Below are positions 34,744-43,032 of a stretch of 51,485 bases of DNA, one piece after another. The position numbers and the translations under genes were made by a program. The notes beneath the pieces were generated by a model. The model searched no databases and was not told the origin of the DNA. It saw only the letters and a program-made list of their open reading frames with translations. The DNA is from Chloroflexota bacterium (lineage in GTDB: Bacteria > Chloroflexota > Limnocylindria > Limnocylindrales > CSP1-4): positions 1 to 51,485 of the forward strand of contig PNAP01000086.1 in the NCBI GenBank assembly GCA_003169735.1. The letters are read 5' to 3'. The first letter of the stretch is position 1. Each line of letters opens with the position of its first letter.

Positions 34744-35526
34744 TCAGAGCTTCTGCCAATAGACGGCAGTCCAGTCAACCTCTTGCAGGTCGCCTGTGAT
34801 TCCGAACTTCGTCCGGTAGTCGGTCACGGCCCTGCGGCATGCTTCTGTGGCTCCGTAGTCGTCGACGATGATGAATCCTCCCGGTGATAGCTTCGGGTAC
34901 AGCGCGTCCAGCGCGACGTACGTGGATTCGTACATGTCACCGTCGAGCCTCATGAGCGCGAACGGGCCCGCATCCAGCGCGGGCAATGTGTCGCTGAAGT
35001 ATCCCTCCACAAAGACGACCTGGTCATCCAGCAGGTCGTACCGGTCAAAGTTCGCCTTGACCGTTTCCATCGACACGGCCAAGTCAGCTATTTGATGCAG
35101 GGTGCTTCCGGCGTCCTGTGGAAAGACCTCGACGTTGGGAACGGGCAGCCCTTCGAACGAGTCCGCCACGTAGATCTTCCGATCATCGATCTGGTTTGCC
35201 GCAAGGACACCACGCATTAGGATGCAGCAGCCGCCCCTCCACACGCCCGTCTCGATGAAATCGCCGGGAACTGACAGGTCTATCGCTCGCTGCGCCAATT
35301 CGCGCAAATTCTCGAGCCGCAATAGTCCGACCATCGTGTGAGCGGGTGAATGACGGTCCCGTCCCGGCCGAGCGTCGACGCGGAACAGTCCATCATTCCA
35401 AGGGTCGAGCGGCGGCGGACCATAGATCAGGTTCGAAACGGACTTGACCAGCAGGTCCAGATATAGGTCACTCGTGGAGCGGTTCGCGCGCATCAGGAAT
35501 TGTCCGCTCTTCCTAGCACTCAGCAT
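34744..35526 (-). CDS. TylF/MycF-like sugar O-methyltransferase
   Basis: 260 residues. LRLENLRELAQRAIDLSVPG, DFIETGVWRGGCCILMRGVL (motif I), YVADSFEGLPVPN, VVFVEGYFSDTLPAL and the metal-binding LMRLDGDMYESTYVALDALYP followed by GGFIIVDDYGATEACRRAV are the full TylF (macrocin O-methyltransferase) pattern. It methylates a hydroxyl of a deoxysugar, Mg2+-dependent. ATG 35526 overlaps, by 14 nt, the stop of a decayed frame on the same strand, as if the two were once coupled. Its closest relative in the window is 36790-37824. Confidence 0.9.
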   Translation of the reverse strand: MLSARKSGQFLMRANRSTSDLYLDLLVKSVSNLIYGPPPLDPWNDGLFRVDARPGRDRHSPAHTMVGLLRLENLRELAQRAIDLSVPGDFIETGVWRGGCCILMRGVLAANQIDDRKIYVADSFEGLPVPNVEVFPQDAGSTLHQIADLAVSMETVKANFDRYDLLDDQVVFVEGYFSDTLPALDAGPFALMRLDGDMYESTYVALDALYPKLSPGGFIIVDDYGATEACRRAVTDYRTKFGITGDLQEVDWTAVYWQKL

Positions 35527-35929
35527 CTACCAGGTCCCGCGCGAGCTCCGCGAAGGCAGCGTCGCTGACTGGCAGCCTTGCCGTTTCGGGGCTGGCCAGC
35601 AGGGGCAAGATGTTGGCGTCGTCGCCGACTCCACCCACTTCCCCGGCTGGCATGTCCAGAGGATCCCTCGTCGCACAGCGCTTGCAGACAGGAGAGTCGT
35701 TGTATACCACGGCCACCGAGTCGCCGAGGGCGACGCGTCAGAGGTCGGGATGGCTCCCGGTCGCGGAGGCATACTTGACACGGAGCCCGCGGTACGTCTC
35801 GCGTCGGTGCTCAACGCGTGGGATCGGTCAGTCGACGCGGTGGCAGGAGGGGCAGAGTTCCGTGACATCCTTCACTGCCGGTCCCGATCACCACCGGCGC
35901 CACTCCGTGGCCCACCCGGGGCGAGTGCT
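35513..35929 (-). pseudogene. Degenerate gene with two CxxC motifs and three in-frame TGA codons
   Basis: One minus-strand frame reads as a coherent protein of about 138 codons interrupted by TGA at 35888-35890, 35828-35830 and 35738-35740. The segments are PGWATEWRRW, then SGPAVKDVTELCPSCHRVD, then a 29-residue stretch with ETYRGLRVKYASATGSHPDL, then RVALGDSVAVVYNDSPVCKR and on to ARDLVDAEC. The pairs CPSC and CKRC suggest a zinc-binding protein, and codon third positions are mostly G or C. Its stop overlaps the TylF-like start. TGA is a normal stop throughout the window, so this looks like a decayed gene, but a chance antisense pattern under the next gene cannot be excluded. Family not recognised. 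Confidence 0.35.
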
Positions 35930-36683
35930 GCTGCACGTCGGAATGCACAGGACCGGCACGACCGCATTTCAGCGGTATGTCGCGGATTGGCGTGCGGAGC
36001 TGTTGCTCGAACACGGCATCCTGGTGCATCGCGGCTGCTTCCTCCCGAGCCACCTCGAGGTCCCCGCGCTCGTGATTCGCCAGGATCTGCTTACACCCGA
36101 TCGCTGGCTGCTCGACGATCACGGGTATGAGATGGGAGCCGACGCCATGCGGCAAGCGATCCGTACGACCGTCGAATCGGACGCTGGCACGGTCCTCTTC
36201 TCGACGGAAGGTCTGTCATACATGCGTACTCCGGAAGAGGTCAAGCGTGTCCAGGAACTGCTGGCGCCCCGCGAAGTCACGGCGATCGTCGTGCTGAGGA
36301 ATAAGGTCGATTACCTGGCCTCGTTTCGGGCGGCACTCCAGCGTATGGGATTCTCGGTCCCGACCCAGGACCCGGACCCGGGTACGGTCGCCTACACGGA
36401 GCCCGATTCCTGGCTGGTCGACTACTCAGCCTTGCTGAACGTGCTGCGAGATCTGACCGGACCCCGGCGATTGCACGTCATCGACTACGAACGGGAGGTA
36501 GCGGCGACGGGCTCGATCATCCCCGCGCTTGCCGAAGCGATCGGCTTACAGCGTTCCGCGCTTTACCCGGGCTGGGATCGTCGGGACAACGTCACCCCAA
36601 CCGCATCCGCCACCGGAGACGGGACACCTAGCCTGGACAGTCTTGGAGATGTAGCGACAGTCCCGACCCTGAAGCCCGGATAA
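35862..36683 (+). CDS. Sulfotransferase-like P-loop protein
   Basis: 273 residues from GTG 35862, which has GGAGG 11 nt upstream; GTG 35907 is an alternative closer to the fold. VLLHVGMHRTGTTAFQRYV is the 5'-PAPS-type P-loop, and IVVLRNKVDYLASFRAAL resembles the 3'-phosphate motif. LFSTEGLSYMRTPEEVKRV and DYSALLNVLRDLTGPRRLHV are typical of bacterial sulfotransferase-family proteins of glycan clusters. It probably sulfates the glycan or a lipid intermediate, though activity is unproven. The region 35527-35861 before it holds only the decayed antisense frame. The TylF-like gene on the other strand ends 106 nt downstream. Confidence 0.75.
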   Translation: MTSFTAGPDHHRRHSVAHPGRVLLHVGMHRTGTTAFQRYVADWRAELLLEHGILVHRGCFLPSHLEVPALVIRQDLLTPDRWLLDDHGYEMGADAMRQAIRTTVESDAGTVLFSTEGLSYMRTPEEVKRVQELLAPREVTAIVVLRNKVDYLASFRAALQRMGFSVPTQDPDPGTVAYTEPDSWLVDYSALLNVLRDLTGPRRLHVIDYEREVAATGSIIPALAEAIGLQRSALYPGWDRRDNVTPTASATGDGTPSLDSLGDVATVPTLKPG

Positions 36684-36789
36684 CGAACGGCGCCGATTCC
36701 CCATGCTTGTGGTTCCAAGCGCTCATCGGAGCGAGCAAGATGAGGCCGAGATGACGACCATGTGTCGCTATGTCTCGGGGCTGTTCAGC

Positions 36790-37824
36790 CTAACGGCTGG
36801 TTTCGCCGGCTGTAGGTACCTGCCACCAGACCGCTACGCTGTCGACCTCCTCGAGTGGAGCCTGGATCCCTTCGCGAGCACGAAAATCCGTGACCGCCTG
36901 GGCACATGATCTGACTACATGGTAGTCGTCGATGATCACGAACCCTCCCGGCGAAACCTTGGCGTAGAGAGAAACGAGAGCGTCCATGGTGCTCTCGTAC
37001 ATGTCTCCGTCCAAACGCAGGATCGCGATGCTCTTGATCGGTGCCGTGGGCAGCGTGTCGCGAAACCAACCTTCCAGGAACACGACTCGCTCATCGAGGA
37101 GCTCGTACTGCCGGAAGTTCGCTTCCACTTGCTGGCGGGATACTGCGAGCTGCGGATAGCTGTGCAGCCTGTCTCCGGCATCGGCGGGGTAGGCTGCTTC
37201 GTTGGGAGGCGGCAGACCACGAAAGCTGTCAGCTACGAAGACGCGGCGCTCCGCATCACCCGCCGCAGCGAGGATCGCTCGCATGTAGATGCAAGCACCA
37301 CCGCGCCACACCCCGGTCTCGACGAGGTCACCCTCGACTCCCTCGGCGAGCGCCCGCTGGGTGAGCATCCTCAGGTTCTGCATCCGCGCCGTGCCGATCA
37401 TCGTGAGGGACGTGGCGGGCCAGTCGCGGCCCACGGCCCGCCGAGCCCGGTCGTGATCACGGACGCCCCGCATCCCCGACTCGGCGTCTTCGTGAAGAGT
37501 GCCGGTCAGCTCGGCCTCCAGGAGATCGAGGTAGAGATCGGAACCGATCGATTCACCCGTGCCGGCGGCGAGTCGGTTGCGAAGGTCGCGGAATCCGTCG
37601 TTCTGGCGTGTGGCGAGGGCCGCGAGGTTGGCTCCGACGAGAGCCAGCATCTCGATCTCTTTCTGGCGCATGTCCACTCTTTCACGCTGCACGTTCGCGG
37701 CGGCTTCCGCAAGCTCCTTGCTGCGTTGAATCTCTGCCGCGAGCGCGGCCTCCAGTTGGGCGATCGAGTCGTTTGGGCGCCGGACGAAGGGCAACCTCCG
37801 AGCCAGCCCCCCGACGACGCTCAA
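36790..37824 (-). CDS. TylF-like methyltransferase with N-terminal coiled coil
   Basis: About 344 residues if TTG 37824 is the start; no ATG or GTG fits better, so the start is uncertain. Residues 20-90 are a likely coiled coil (IAQLEAALAAEIQRSKELAE, VQRERVDMRQKEIEMLALV). The catalytic part has MIGTARMQNLRMLTQRALAE, DLVETGVWRGGACIYMRAIL, FVADSFRGLPPPN, VVFLEGWFRDTLPTA and LRLDGDMYESTMDALVSLY with VIIDDYHVV, a complete TylF pattern. It is a sugar O-methyltransferase that may be organised by its coiled coil into an oligomer or attached to a partner. It lies divergent from the GT2 at 37942 and convergent with the sulfotransferase-like gene. Confidence 0.85.
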   Translation of the reverse strand: MSVVGGLARRLPFVRRPNDSIAQLEAALAAEIQRSKELAEAAANVQRERVDMRQKEIEMLALVGANLAALATRQNDGFRDLRNRLAAGTGESIGSDLYLDLLEAELTGTLHEDAESGMRGVRDHDRARRAVGRDWPATSLTMIGTARMQNLRMLTQRALAEGVEGDLVETGVWRGGACIYMRAILAAAGDAERRVFVADSFRGLPPPNEAAYPADAGDRLHSYPQLAVSRQQVEANFRQYELLDERVVFLEGWFRDTLPTAPIKSIAILRLDGDMYESTMDALVSLYAKVSPGGFVIIDDYHVVRSCAQAVTDFRAREGIQAPLEEVDSVAVWWQVPTAGETSR

Positions 37825-37941
37825 TCCTGCCCCGCGCCATCGCCGGTCTTGTCCTGGTCGTAACAAGGGTTCACCATTGAGCTGATGGTACCCGGCATTC
37901 AGCCACGGGTCACGTGACCCAAGCCCATCGAAGGAGTTGCC

Positions 37942-38913
37942 TTGGGAGGAATCTTGGCCGCCGACGCGGTTCAACCGATTCCGCTCGTGTCGATGGTCGT
38001 CGTCGCGTACAACATGAGACGCGAGCTGCCACGGACGCTGACGAGCCTTTCGAGGGGGATGCAGATCGGCGTCGAGGACATCCCGTATGAAGTCGTCGTC
38101 GTTGACAACGGCTCGGACCCACCCGTCGACCCGCTTACGGATCCTGAGGTCACGGTCATCCGGATCCGGGATGCTCAGCCCTCGCCCGCGCGGGCGATAA
38201 ACCAAGGGATCGCCGCATGCCGGGGAGACCTCGTCGGCGTCTTCGTGGACGGAGCGCGGTTAGCGTCTCCCGGGCTGGTCCGACACGCCATGCTCGCCTC
38301 ACGACTGTATCCGAGGGTGGTCATCTCCACGCTCGGATTCCACCTGGGCTCGGATGCTCAACAGCGGACCGTGCTCCAAGGTTACGACGTCGCGGCGGAG
38401 GATGGCCTCTTGGCATCGAGTGGCTGGGAGCAAGACGGCTACCGCCTGTTCCGTATCTCCGTCTTTGCTCAGTCGTCCGGCCAAGGATGGTTCGGGATCA
38501 TCGCCGAGAGCAATGGGCTGTTCATGCCGCGGTCGATGTGGGACGAGCTAGGGGGCTTTGACGAGCGGTTCCAATCGCCGGGCGGGGGTCTCGTCAACCT
38601 TGACACCTATGCCCGCGCCTGCGCTCTTCCCGGCGCCCAGGTCGTCGTGCTGCTCGGCGAAGGCACATTCCACCAAGTCCACGGAGGCGTTGCGACCAAC
38701 GCCGCCGTCTCTCCGTGGGACTCATTCCACGCTGAGTACGTGAGGATTCGCGGACGGGATTATCGTCGGCCGGAGCCCGATCCGCTCTACCTGGGACGTT
38801 TCCACCCCGATGCAGCGTCGACCCTGCTGACCGTCCCGAGCCAAATGGCCGGGTCGCACCTGATCGACGTCGCGCCGGTCATGGGACCGGGAGCGCACTC
38901 GATGCTGCGATAG
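37942..38913 (+). CDS. GT2 family glycosyltransferase
   Basis: 323 residues. LVSMVVVAYNMRRELPRTLT, VVVVDNGSDPPVDP, FVDGARLASPGLV, ESNGLFMPRSMWDELGGFDE and VLLGEGTFHQVHGG give a complete GT2 domain, nearly parallel to the N-terminal domain of the fusion at 31342 (DNGSDPP, DGARLA-P-GL, LLGEGTFHQ shared). The paralogue here lacks the TPR and methyltransferase parts. TTG 37942 is chosen because AAGGAG lies 5 nt upstream; a second TTG at 37954 also has GGAGGA before it. The 3' end overlaps the convergent GT32-pyruvyltransferase gene by 35 nt. Confidence 0.88.
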   Translation: MGGILAADAVQPIPLVSMVVVAYNMRRELPRTLTSLSRGMQIGVEDIPYEVVVVDNGSDPPVDPLTDPEVTVIRIRDAQPSPARAINQGIAACRGDLVGVFVDGARLASPGLVRHAMLASRLYPRVVISTLGFHLGSDAQQRTVLQGYDVAAEDGLLASSGWEQDGYRLFRISVFAQSSGQGWFGIIAESNGLFMPRSMWDELGGFDERFQSPGGGLVNLDTYARACALPGAQVVVLLGEGTFHQVHGGVATNAAVSPWDSFHAEYVRIRGRDYRRPEPDPLYLGRFHPDAASTLLTVPSQMAGSHLIDVAPVMGPGAHSMLR

Positions 38914-40567
38914 GCCCGACCGGGGGCGGCTGCGCGAGCTTCCATCGACCCGCCATTTCGCAGAAGGCATCGATGATCCGGAGTTTGAGACGGCTGAGGT
39001 CGACGGGATCCGGGTCCCAGTCCACGCCGGTGACCTCCTCGAGATGATGGACGGGCAGCAGGCCATCAAGCGACGAGAACCTCTCGAGATCGGAAGCGTG
39101 TGCGGTTCCGTCGTTGAGCGGGTAGAAGACGACCGCCGGGATGCCCATGGCCATCGCCGGCAGTGCGCAGTGCAGGAGCGTCGTGACGATGAGCTTCGCG
39201 CGCGAACGATAGGTTTCGAGCAGGTCCTCAGCCAGCGATATGTTCGCGGCGAAGTCGTGCGACCCCGAGTACTGGTTGACGAACGTGTATGGCCCGAGGG
39301 ATCCGGGCAGATGGTCCCTGATACGTTCGTCTCTGGAGACGACGAACACTTCGGTCTGTGTCGTCGGGCGGGCGATCCTGCGGGGCAATGTCAGCGAGAG
39401 GCAATTGCTCGTGAATGCCTCGACTCCCTTCGACCGCAGGAGGTTCTCCGTATAGACGTCCCTGCATCCGATCGGCTGATACCGGCGAAAGAAGTCCATC
39501 GAGGCATCCGACAGAAGCTCCGGACATTGTTGCGGTCGCATGTGGAACCCGATGATGAGAGGTGCGAGTCTCGGGTGCGGTGGCCACTCAGATCCATTCG
39601 TCTTGAACCAACCATTGAGCACGATCCCGACCGGGTCGTCTTCCTCATCCAACCCGGGCGCCAATCGGATCTCGTCGTCGCGGTCGATGAAACGCGCCGG
39701 TTCAACTCCCAATCGTGCCAGCAACCGCAGGCCGGCGATGATCTGGATGTGGTCGCCGAGGTTCTCCGTTGACACACTCAGCGAGGCGAAGCTCTTCGGA
39801 ACTGTGCGACCCGGTGTGATGTGTGCGCCATCAGGCTTGAGCTCACGTCCAACGAGCCGTTCGTCGTCGCGCGTCAGAAGATAGTCAAGCAGACTGCCGG
39901 CCTTCCAGCCGTCTTCGGGGAGGCGGTGTGTCAGCTTGAACACGGGCGTCGCCCAGTCGATCAGGTCGAAGACTTCTTCGGCTGGGCGAAACATGCGGCC
40001 GGCGGCCTGCAAGGCATGGGGCCCGTGGGCGCTCACTTTGGGGACTCGCGACCACTCCTCCGCGGCCTGCGGATCCGACTCGCAGACGTCGCGAAACAGG
40101 TTATGGAACCAGAAGTAGTCATCCGACGCCGGTCGGTCGGACCAGTAGTCGATCGTCCGCCGAGCCCAAGACGAGATGAGATAGCTGTCAGATGCCGAGC
40201 TCAAGAACCAGGATGACAGCGGCCGGTCAGGGGCGGGTGAGGCGAACGCGAAGAACCCATCTCGGTTCACGCTCGGCAGCCACTCATCGAGAGGCCGATT
40301 GCAGAAGACCGTTGCGTCCACCCAGACACCGCCGAATTCATGCAGCAGCAAGACACGCACGATGTCAGACAAGGAAGCGGCCGTCAGGGCCTGACGATCC
40401 AGATCGACGTAGTTCCCGAGGGGGACATAGCGCTCGATGGACGTGGCATCGAGGCAGCGAAAGGCCCAGGTCGGGTTCTTCCGCTCCCAGCTGGCGAGGC
40501 ACTTCTTGACCAGAGGCGGCGCAGCTTCCCGCCCTTGAAACCAGCACGTCCAGATGATCCTGTTCAT
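38879..40567 (-). CDS. GT32-like glycosyltransferase fused to polysaccharide pyruvyltransferase
   Basis: 562 residues, two enzymes in one chain. Residues 1-260 match capsular/GT32-type transferases: IIWTCWFQGREAAPPLVKKC, WAFRCLDATSIERYV and LLLHEFGGVWVDATVFC with its D-x-x acidic site. Residues 290-550 match polysaccharide pyruvyl transferases (PF04230): LGDHIQIIAGLRLLARLGVE, GFHMRPQQCPELLSDASMDF, IGCRDVYTENLLRSKG, VVSRDERIRDHLPG and AKLIVTTLLHCALPAMAMG. The enzyme could add a hexose and then place a pyruvate ketal on it from phosphoenolpyruvate. ATG 40567 begins the conserved fold; the longer frame upstream has no support. Acceptors unknown. Confidence 0.88.
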   Translation of the reverse strand: MNRIIWTCWFQGREAAPPLVKKCLASWERKNPTWAFRCLDATSIERYVPLGNYVDLDRQALTAASLSDIVRVLLLHEFGGVWVDATVFCNRPLDEWLPSVNRDGFFAFASPAPDRPLSSWFLSSASDSYLISSWARRTIDYWSDRPASDDYFWFHNLFRDVCESDPQAAEEWSRVPKVSAHGPHALQAAGRMFRPAEEVFDLIDWATPVFKLTHRLPEDGWKAGSLLDYLLTRDDERLVGRELKPDGAHITPGRTVPKSFASLSVSTENLGDHIQIIAGLRLLARLGVEPARFIDRDDEIRLAPGLDEEDDPVGIVLNGWFKTNGSEWPPHPRLAPLIIGFHMRPQQCPELLSDASMDFFRRYQPIGCRDVYTENLLRSKGVEAFTSNCLSLTLPRRIARPTTQTEVFVVSRDERIRDHLPGSLGPYTFVNQYSGSHDFAANISLAEDLLETYRSRAKLIVTTLLHCALPAMAMGIPAVVFYPLNDGTAHASDLERFSSLDGLLPVHHLEEVTGVDWDPDPVDLSRLKLRIIDAFCEMAGRWKLAQPPPVGPIAASSALPVP

Positions 40568-41032
40568 GTCTGCCCGATCGGAGCGGCCCTCGCCATGAGT
40601 CGACGACCTGCCGCTGGGGTGCAACATACCGCTTCACGACGAGCGCTTGCTCCGGGCACCGCCGCGAAGCTTGGGCGGGTTCGCGAGTGCTGTCCGGCCC
40701 GAACATCGCGCCCCGAGCCAGAGGTTGGCCGTGACGCGGCCACTCAGCTCCGGAGTTCCAGCAGGACGCGCAGCTAGCATCAAGGTGTGACAGTTTCGCC
40801 GCCTGTGCATCCGCGGCGCGCGGCTCGACCGAGTACGCAGCCTCGGCCAGGACGCAGCCGACCACCTGTTCGCCGTCGACATCACCCGGACATCTACGAG
40901 GTCGATGTGGACGGTGGGTCCGGGAGGGTGAGGTTCACCGTGGGTCCATCTACACGCCGCCTCGGTTGCCGGCGCGGTACCGTTAACCGAGGCGGCTGAC
41001 CAGAACAGCCGACTTCTGTCTGACAGCGGAGA
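40568..41032. other. 465-nt stretch without a supported gene; contains a strong inverted repeat
   Basis: No frame on either strand has a recognisable domain or a consistent codon pattern; short open frames here look random. It is the shared 5' region of the divergent GT32-pyruvyltransferase and sulfotransferase-repeat genes. The notable element is the 12-bp inverted repeat at 40956-40996. Confidence 0.6.
40956..40996. repeat. 12-bp perfect inverted repeat
   Basis: gccgcctcggtt (40956-40967) and aaccgaggcggc (40985-40996) are perfect complements around a 17-nt loop that itself contains the palindrome cggtaccg. It ends 36 nt before GTG 41033. No T-run follows, so an operator, an attenuator or a recombination remnant is as likely as a terminator. 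Confidence 0.6.
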
Positions 41033-42799
41033 GTGCGATTGGAGGCGAAGACGACCGCCGGACGTGGGAACGTGAACTTCCTGGTCACCGGCATGCACCG
41101 AAGTGGAACGTCTGCCCTGGCAGCTGCACTTCGGGCTGGTGGCATCGCCGTTGGCGATGAAGACGCTCTATTGCCTGCCACGGATGACAATCCGGACGGC
41201 TACGTAGAGCGGCGCGACGTGTACGAGCTGAATGAGCGGCTGCTCTCGTCGCTCGGCTGGATGTGGGACGCGCCTGACCCGGCTCCACTTTCCGCTCCGA
41301 GCCTACGACCGTGGTTCATCTCGGAAGCTCGGGCCCTTGTCACCAGCCAGTTGTCCGGCCTCGAATCGTGGCTGATCAAGGATCCGCGCCTCTCGATCCT
41401 GATTCCGTGGTGGCGCCGTGTGCTGATTGACCGTATCGCAGTCATCGTTCTCGTCAGATCACCAGAAGAAGTGGCCTGGTCTCTCGCCCTCCGCGACGGC
41501 ATTCCGGTGACCTGTGGCCTCGCGCTGTGGGCCGCGTACTACCGTCATCTCGCGGCCGGGCTGGAAGGCTTGCCAGCGGTGACGGTGCGTTACGAGGCGC
41601 TGACAAACGCACCGTCAGCGATCGTTCCAAAGGTCCTGGAAAGCCTGTCATCGCTCGCTGGAGGTCGGGTCTTCGATGTGGACCTGGCAATCGCGGCCGT
41701 CCGACCCGAACTTCGGCGTGCTACCCAGCCGGAGACCATGACCAGAGGTAGGGACTCGGACCGTGTCCGCGCGATGCTTGATCTGTGGCCAGCGGACGAT
41801 GTATGGAGCTCCCCGCGCTTCAGTCTCCAGGTCCCGGGGCCAGAGCCCTGGGAGATGGATACTCTCGATGAGCACCGACGCCTACGAAAGGCCTTGGTCG
41901 CCGTCGATCAGCTCGGGGCGTTGGTTGCGGAGCGGACAGCGGACGCAGAGAAACTCGAGTCCGACCTCGCCGAGCGTGGTGCGGAGGTCGGGCGGCTGGA
42001 GTCCGACCTCGCCGAGGAGCGGGCCGAGGGCGATCGGGTGGCGACGGCCCTCGAAGCGGTGGAAGCGATGCTCGTCGAGGAGGACACCGAGACCGACCGA
42101 CTAACCGTTGCGCTGTCTGCGGCCGAGCTTGAGGGGTACTCACTCCGGCGCGACCTTGCCGAGGAAGGCGCTCGGGCGGAGGAGCTGGCCACCGAGATGG
42201 CGAGGATTGCTGCACCGGTCGCATCGACACCGCAGAGTCCCGGGCCTACCCACGGACGACGCGGAGCCGCCGCCAAGGCCACCATGTTTGCCGTCGTGAC
42301 CCGGCTCCCGGTCGGTTGGCGAAACCCGCTTCTCGATCGATCGTGGTACCTGGCGATGAACCCGGACGTGCGCAACAAGGGTGCCGATCCGGGGCGCCAC
42401 TACCGCCGGCACGGTGCTCGGGAAGGACGCAACCCCAATCTCCTCTTCGACACCCTGTGGTATCTCGCACAGAACTCTGACGTGCGTGCCAAAGGCATGA
42501 ATCCGCTGGATCACTTCCTGCGATTCGGGGGCATGGAGGGGCGTGATCCACATCCGGAGTTCGACACTGCGTGGTATCTCGCACAGAACCCTGACGTGGC
42601 GGCTTCCGGCATGAATCCACTTCTGCACTACATCCGCCACGGCGCAGCGGAGGGTCGCGATCCGAACCCTCGCTTCGATACACCTCGGTTCCTCGCGGAG
42701 AACCCGCACGCGGCTGCTTCTGGCATCAACCCGCTGGCGTACGCGCTGCTCCGTGGACGTCCTGGCTTAGCAGCCCGCAACGACACCTCTACCTCTTGA
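41033..42799 (+). CDS. Sulfotransferase domain with coiled coil and four NPDV-type repeats
   Basis: 588 residues. Residues 10-270: sulfotransferase-type domain with FLVTGMHRSGTSALAAALR (5'-PAPS P-loop) and VLVRSPEEVAWSLALRDG (3'-phosphate motif). Residues 280-395: acidic coiled coil (LESDLAERGAEVGRLESDLA, ATALEAVEAMLVEEDTETDR). Residues 434-585: four 38-residue repeats of the type WYLAQNPDVAASGMNPLLHY then IRHGAAEGRDPNP, known from the ends of some bacterial glycosyltransferases and presumed to bind glycan or protein partners. The start is GTG 41033; TTG 41039 has better spacing from GGAGAG. It may act as a membrane- or chain-associated modifying enzyme. No transporter or signal peptide is visible. 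Confidence 0.8.
   Translation: MRLEAKTTAGRGNVNFLVTGMHRSGTSALAAALRAGGIAVGDEDALLPATDDNPDGYVERRDVYELNERLLSSLGWMWDAPDPAPLSAPSLRPWFISEARALVTSQLSGLESWLIKDPRLSILIPWWRRVLIDRIAVIVLVRSPEEVAWSLALRDGIPVTCGLALWAAYYRHLAAGLEGLPAVTVRYEALTNAPSAIVPKVLESLSSLAGGRVFDVDLAIAAVRPELRRATQPETMTRGRDSDRVRAMLDLWPADDVWSSPRFSLQVPGPEPWEMDTLDEHRRLRKALVAVDQLGALVAERTADAEKLESDLAERGAEVGRLESDLAEERAEGDRVATALEAVEAMLVEEDTETDRLTVALSAAELEGYSLRRDLAEEGARAEELATEMARIAAPVASTPQSPGPTHGRRGAAAKATMFAVVTRLPVGWRNPLLDRSWYLAMNPDVRNKGADPGRHYRRHGAREGRNPNLLFDTLWYLAQNSDVRAKGMNPLDHFLRFGGMEGRDPHPEFDTAWYLAQNPDVAASGMNPLLHYIRHGAAEGRDPNPRFDTPRFLAENPHAAASGINPLAYALLRGRPGLAARNDTSTS
42332..42787 (+). repeat. Four 114-nt tandem repeats (38-residue NPDV units)
   Basis: Repeat units start at 42332, 42446, 42560 and 42674, spaced exactly 114 nt. 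Units 2 and 3 share gtggtatctcgcacagaac at 42457 and 42571; units 1 and 4 have diverged more. Each encodes the core W/F-Y-L-A-x-N-x-D-V/A followed by NP and HG or RG. Confidence 0.85.
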
Positions 42800-43032
42800 G
42801 CGAGCCGACGAGCGCAGCGCCATGCCGCCCCTTGACGGTGCATACCCCATCTCGATTCGCGTATGGGAGCGGCGAGCCCATCGTGCCGCCCCGTGCGCAG
42901 GGCGCTTGAAAGCGCACGACTGGGAGCCACTGGAGCTAGGCGGCATGGCCAAATGCCAGGAGACTGAGGATGGACCTGGACAAGATACGAGCGGCCGGTG
43001 TCGCGCGTTGAGGAGCTAGATCTTGGGCACGC

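Noticed and set aside
35513-35929. TGA read as tryptophan or selenocysteine
   Set aside because: TGA ends many intact genes here, and no SECIS-like element or change of code is visible; decay is the simpler reading.
40365-41098. Minus-strand frames before the GT32-pyruvyltransferase gene
   Set aside because: No domain match, and they run through the gene's own 5' end and the inverted repeat.
42822-43019. Short plus-strand frame after the repeat protein
   Set aside because: Random-looking composition, no motif and no ribosome binding site.
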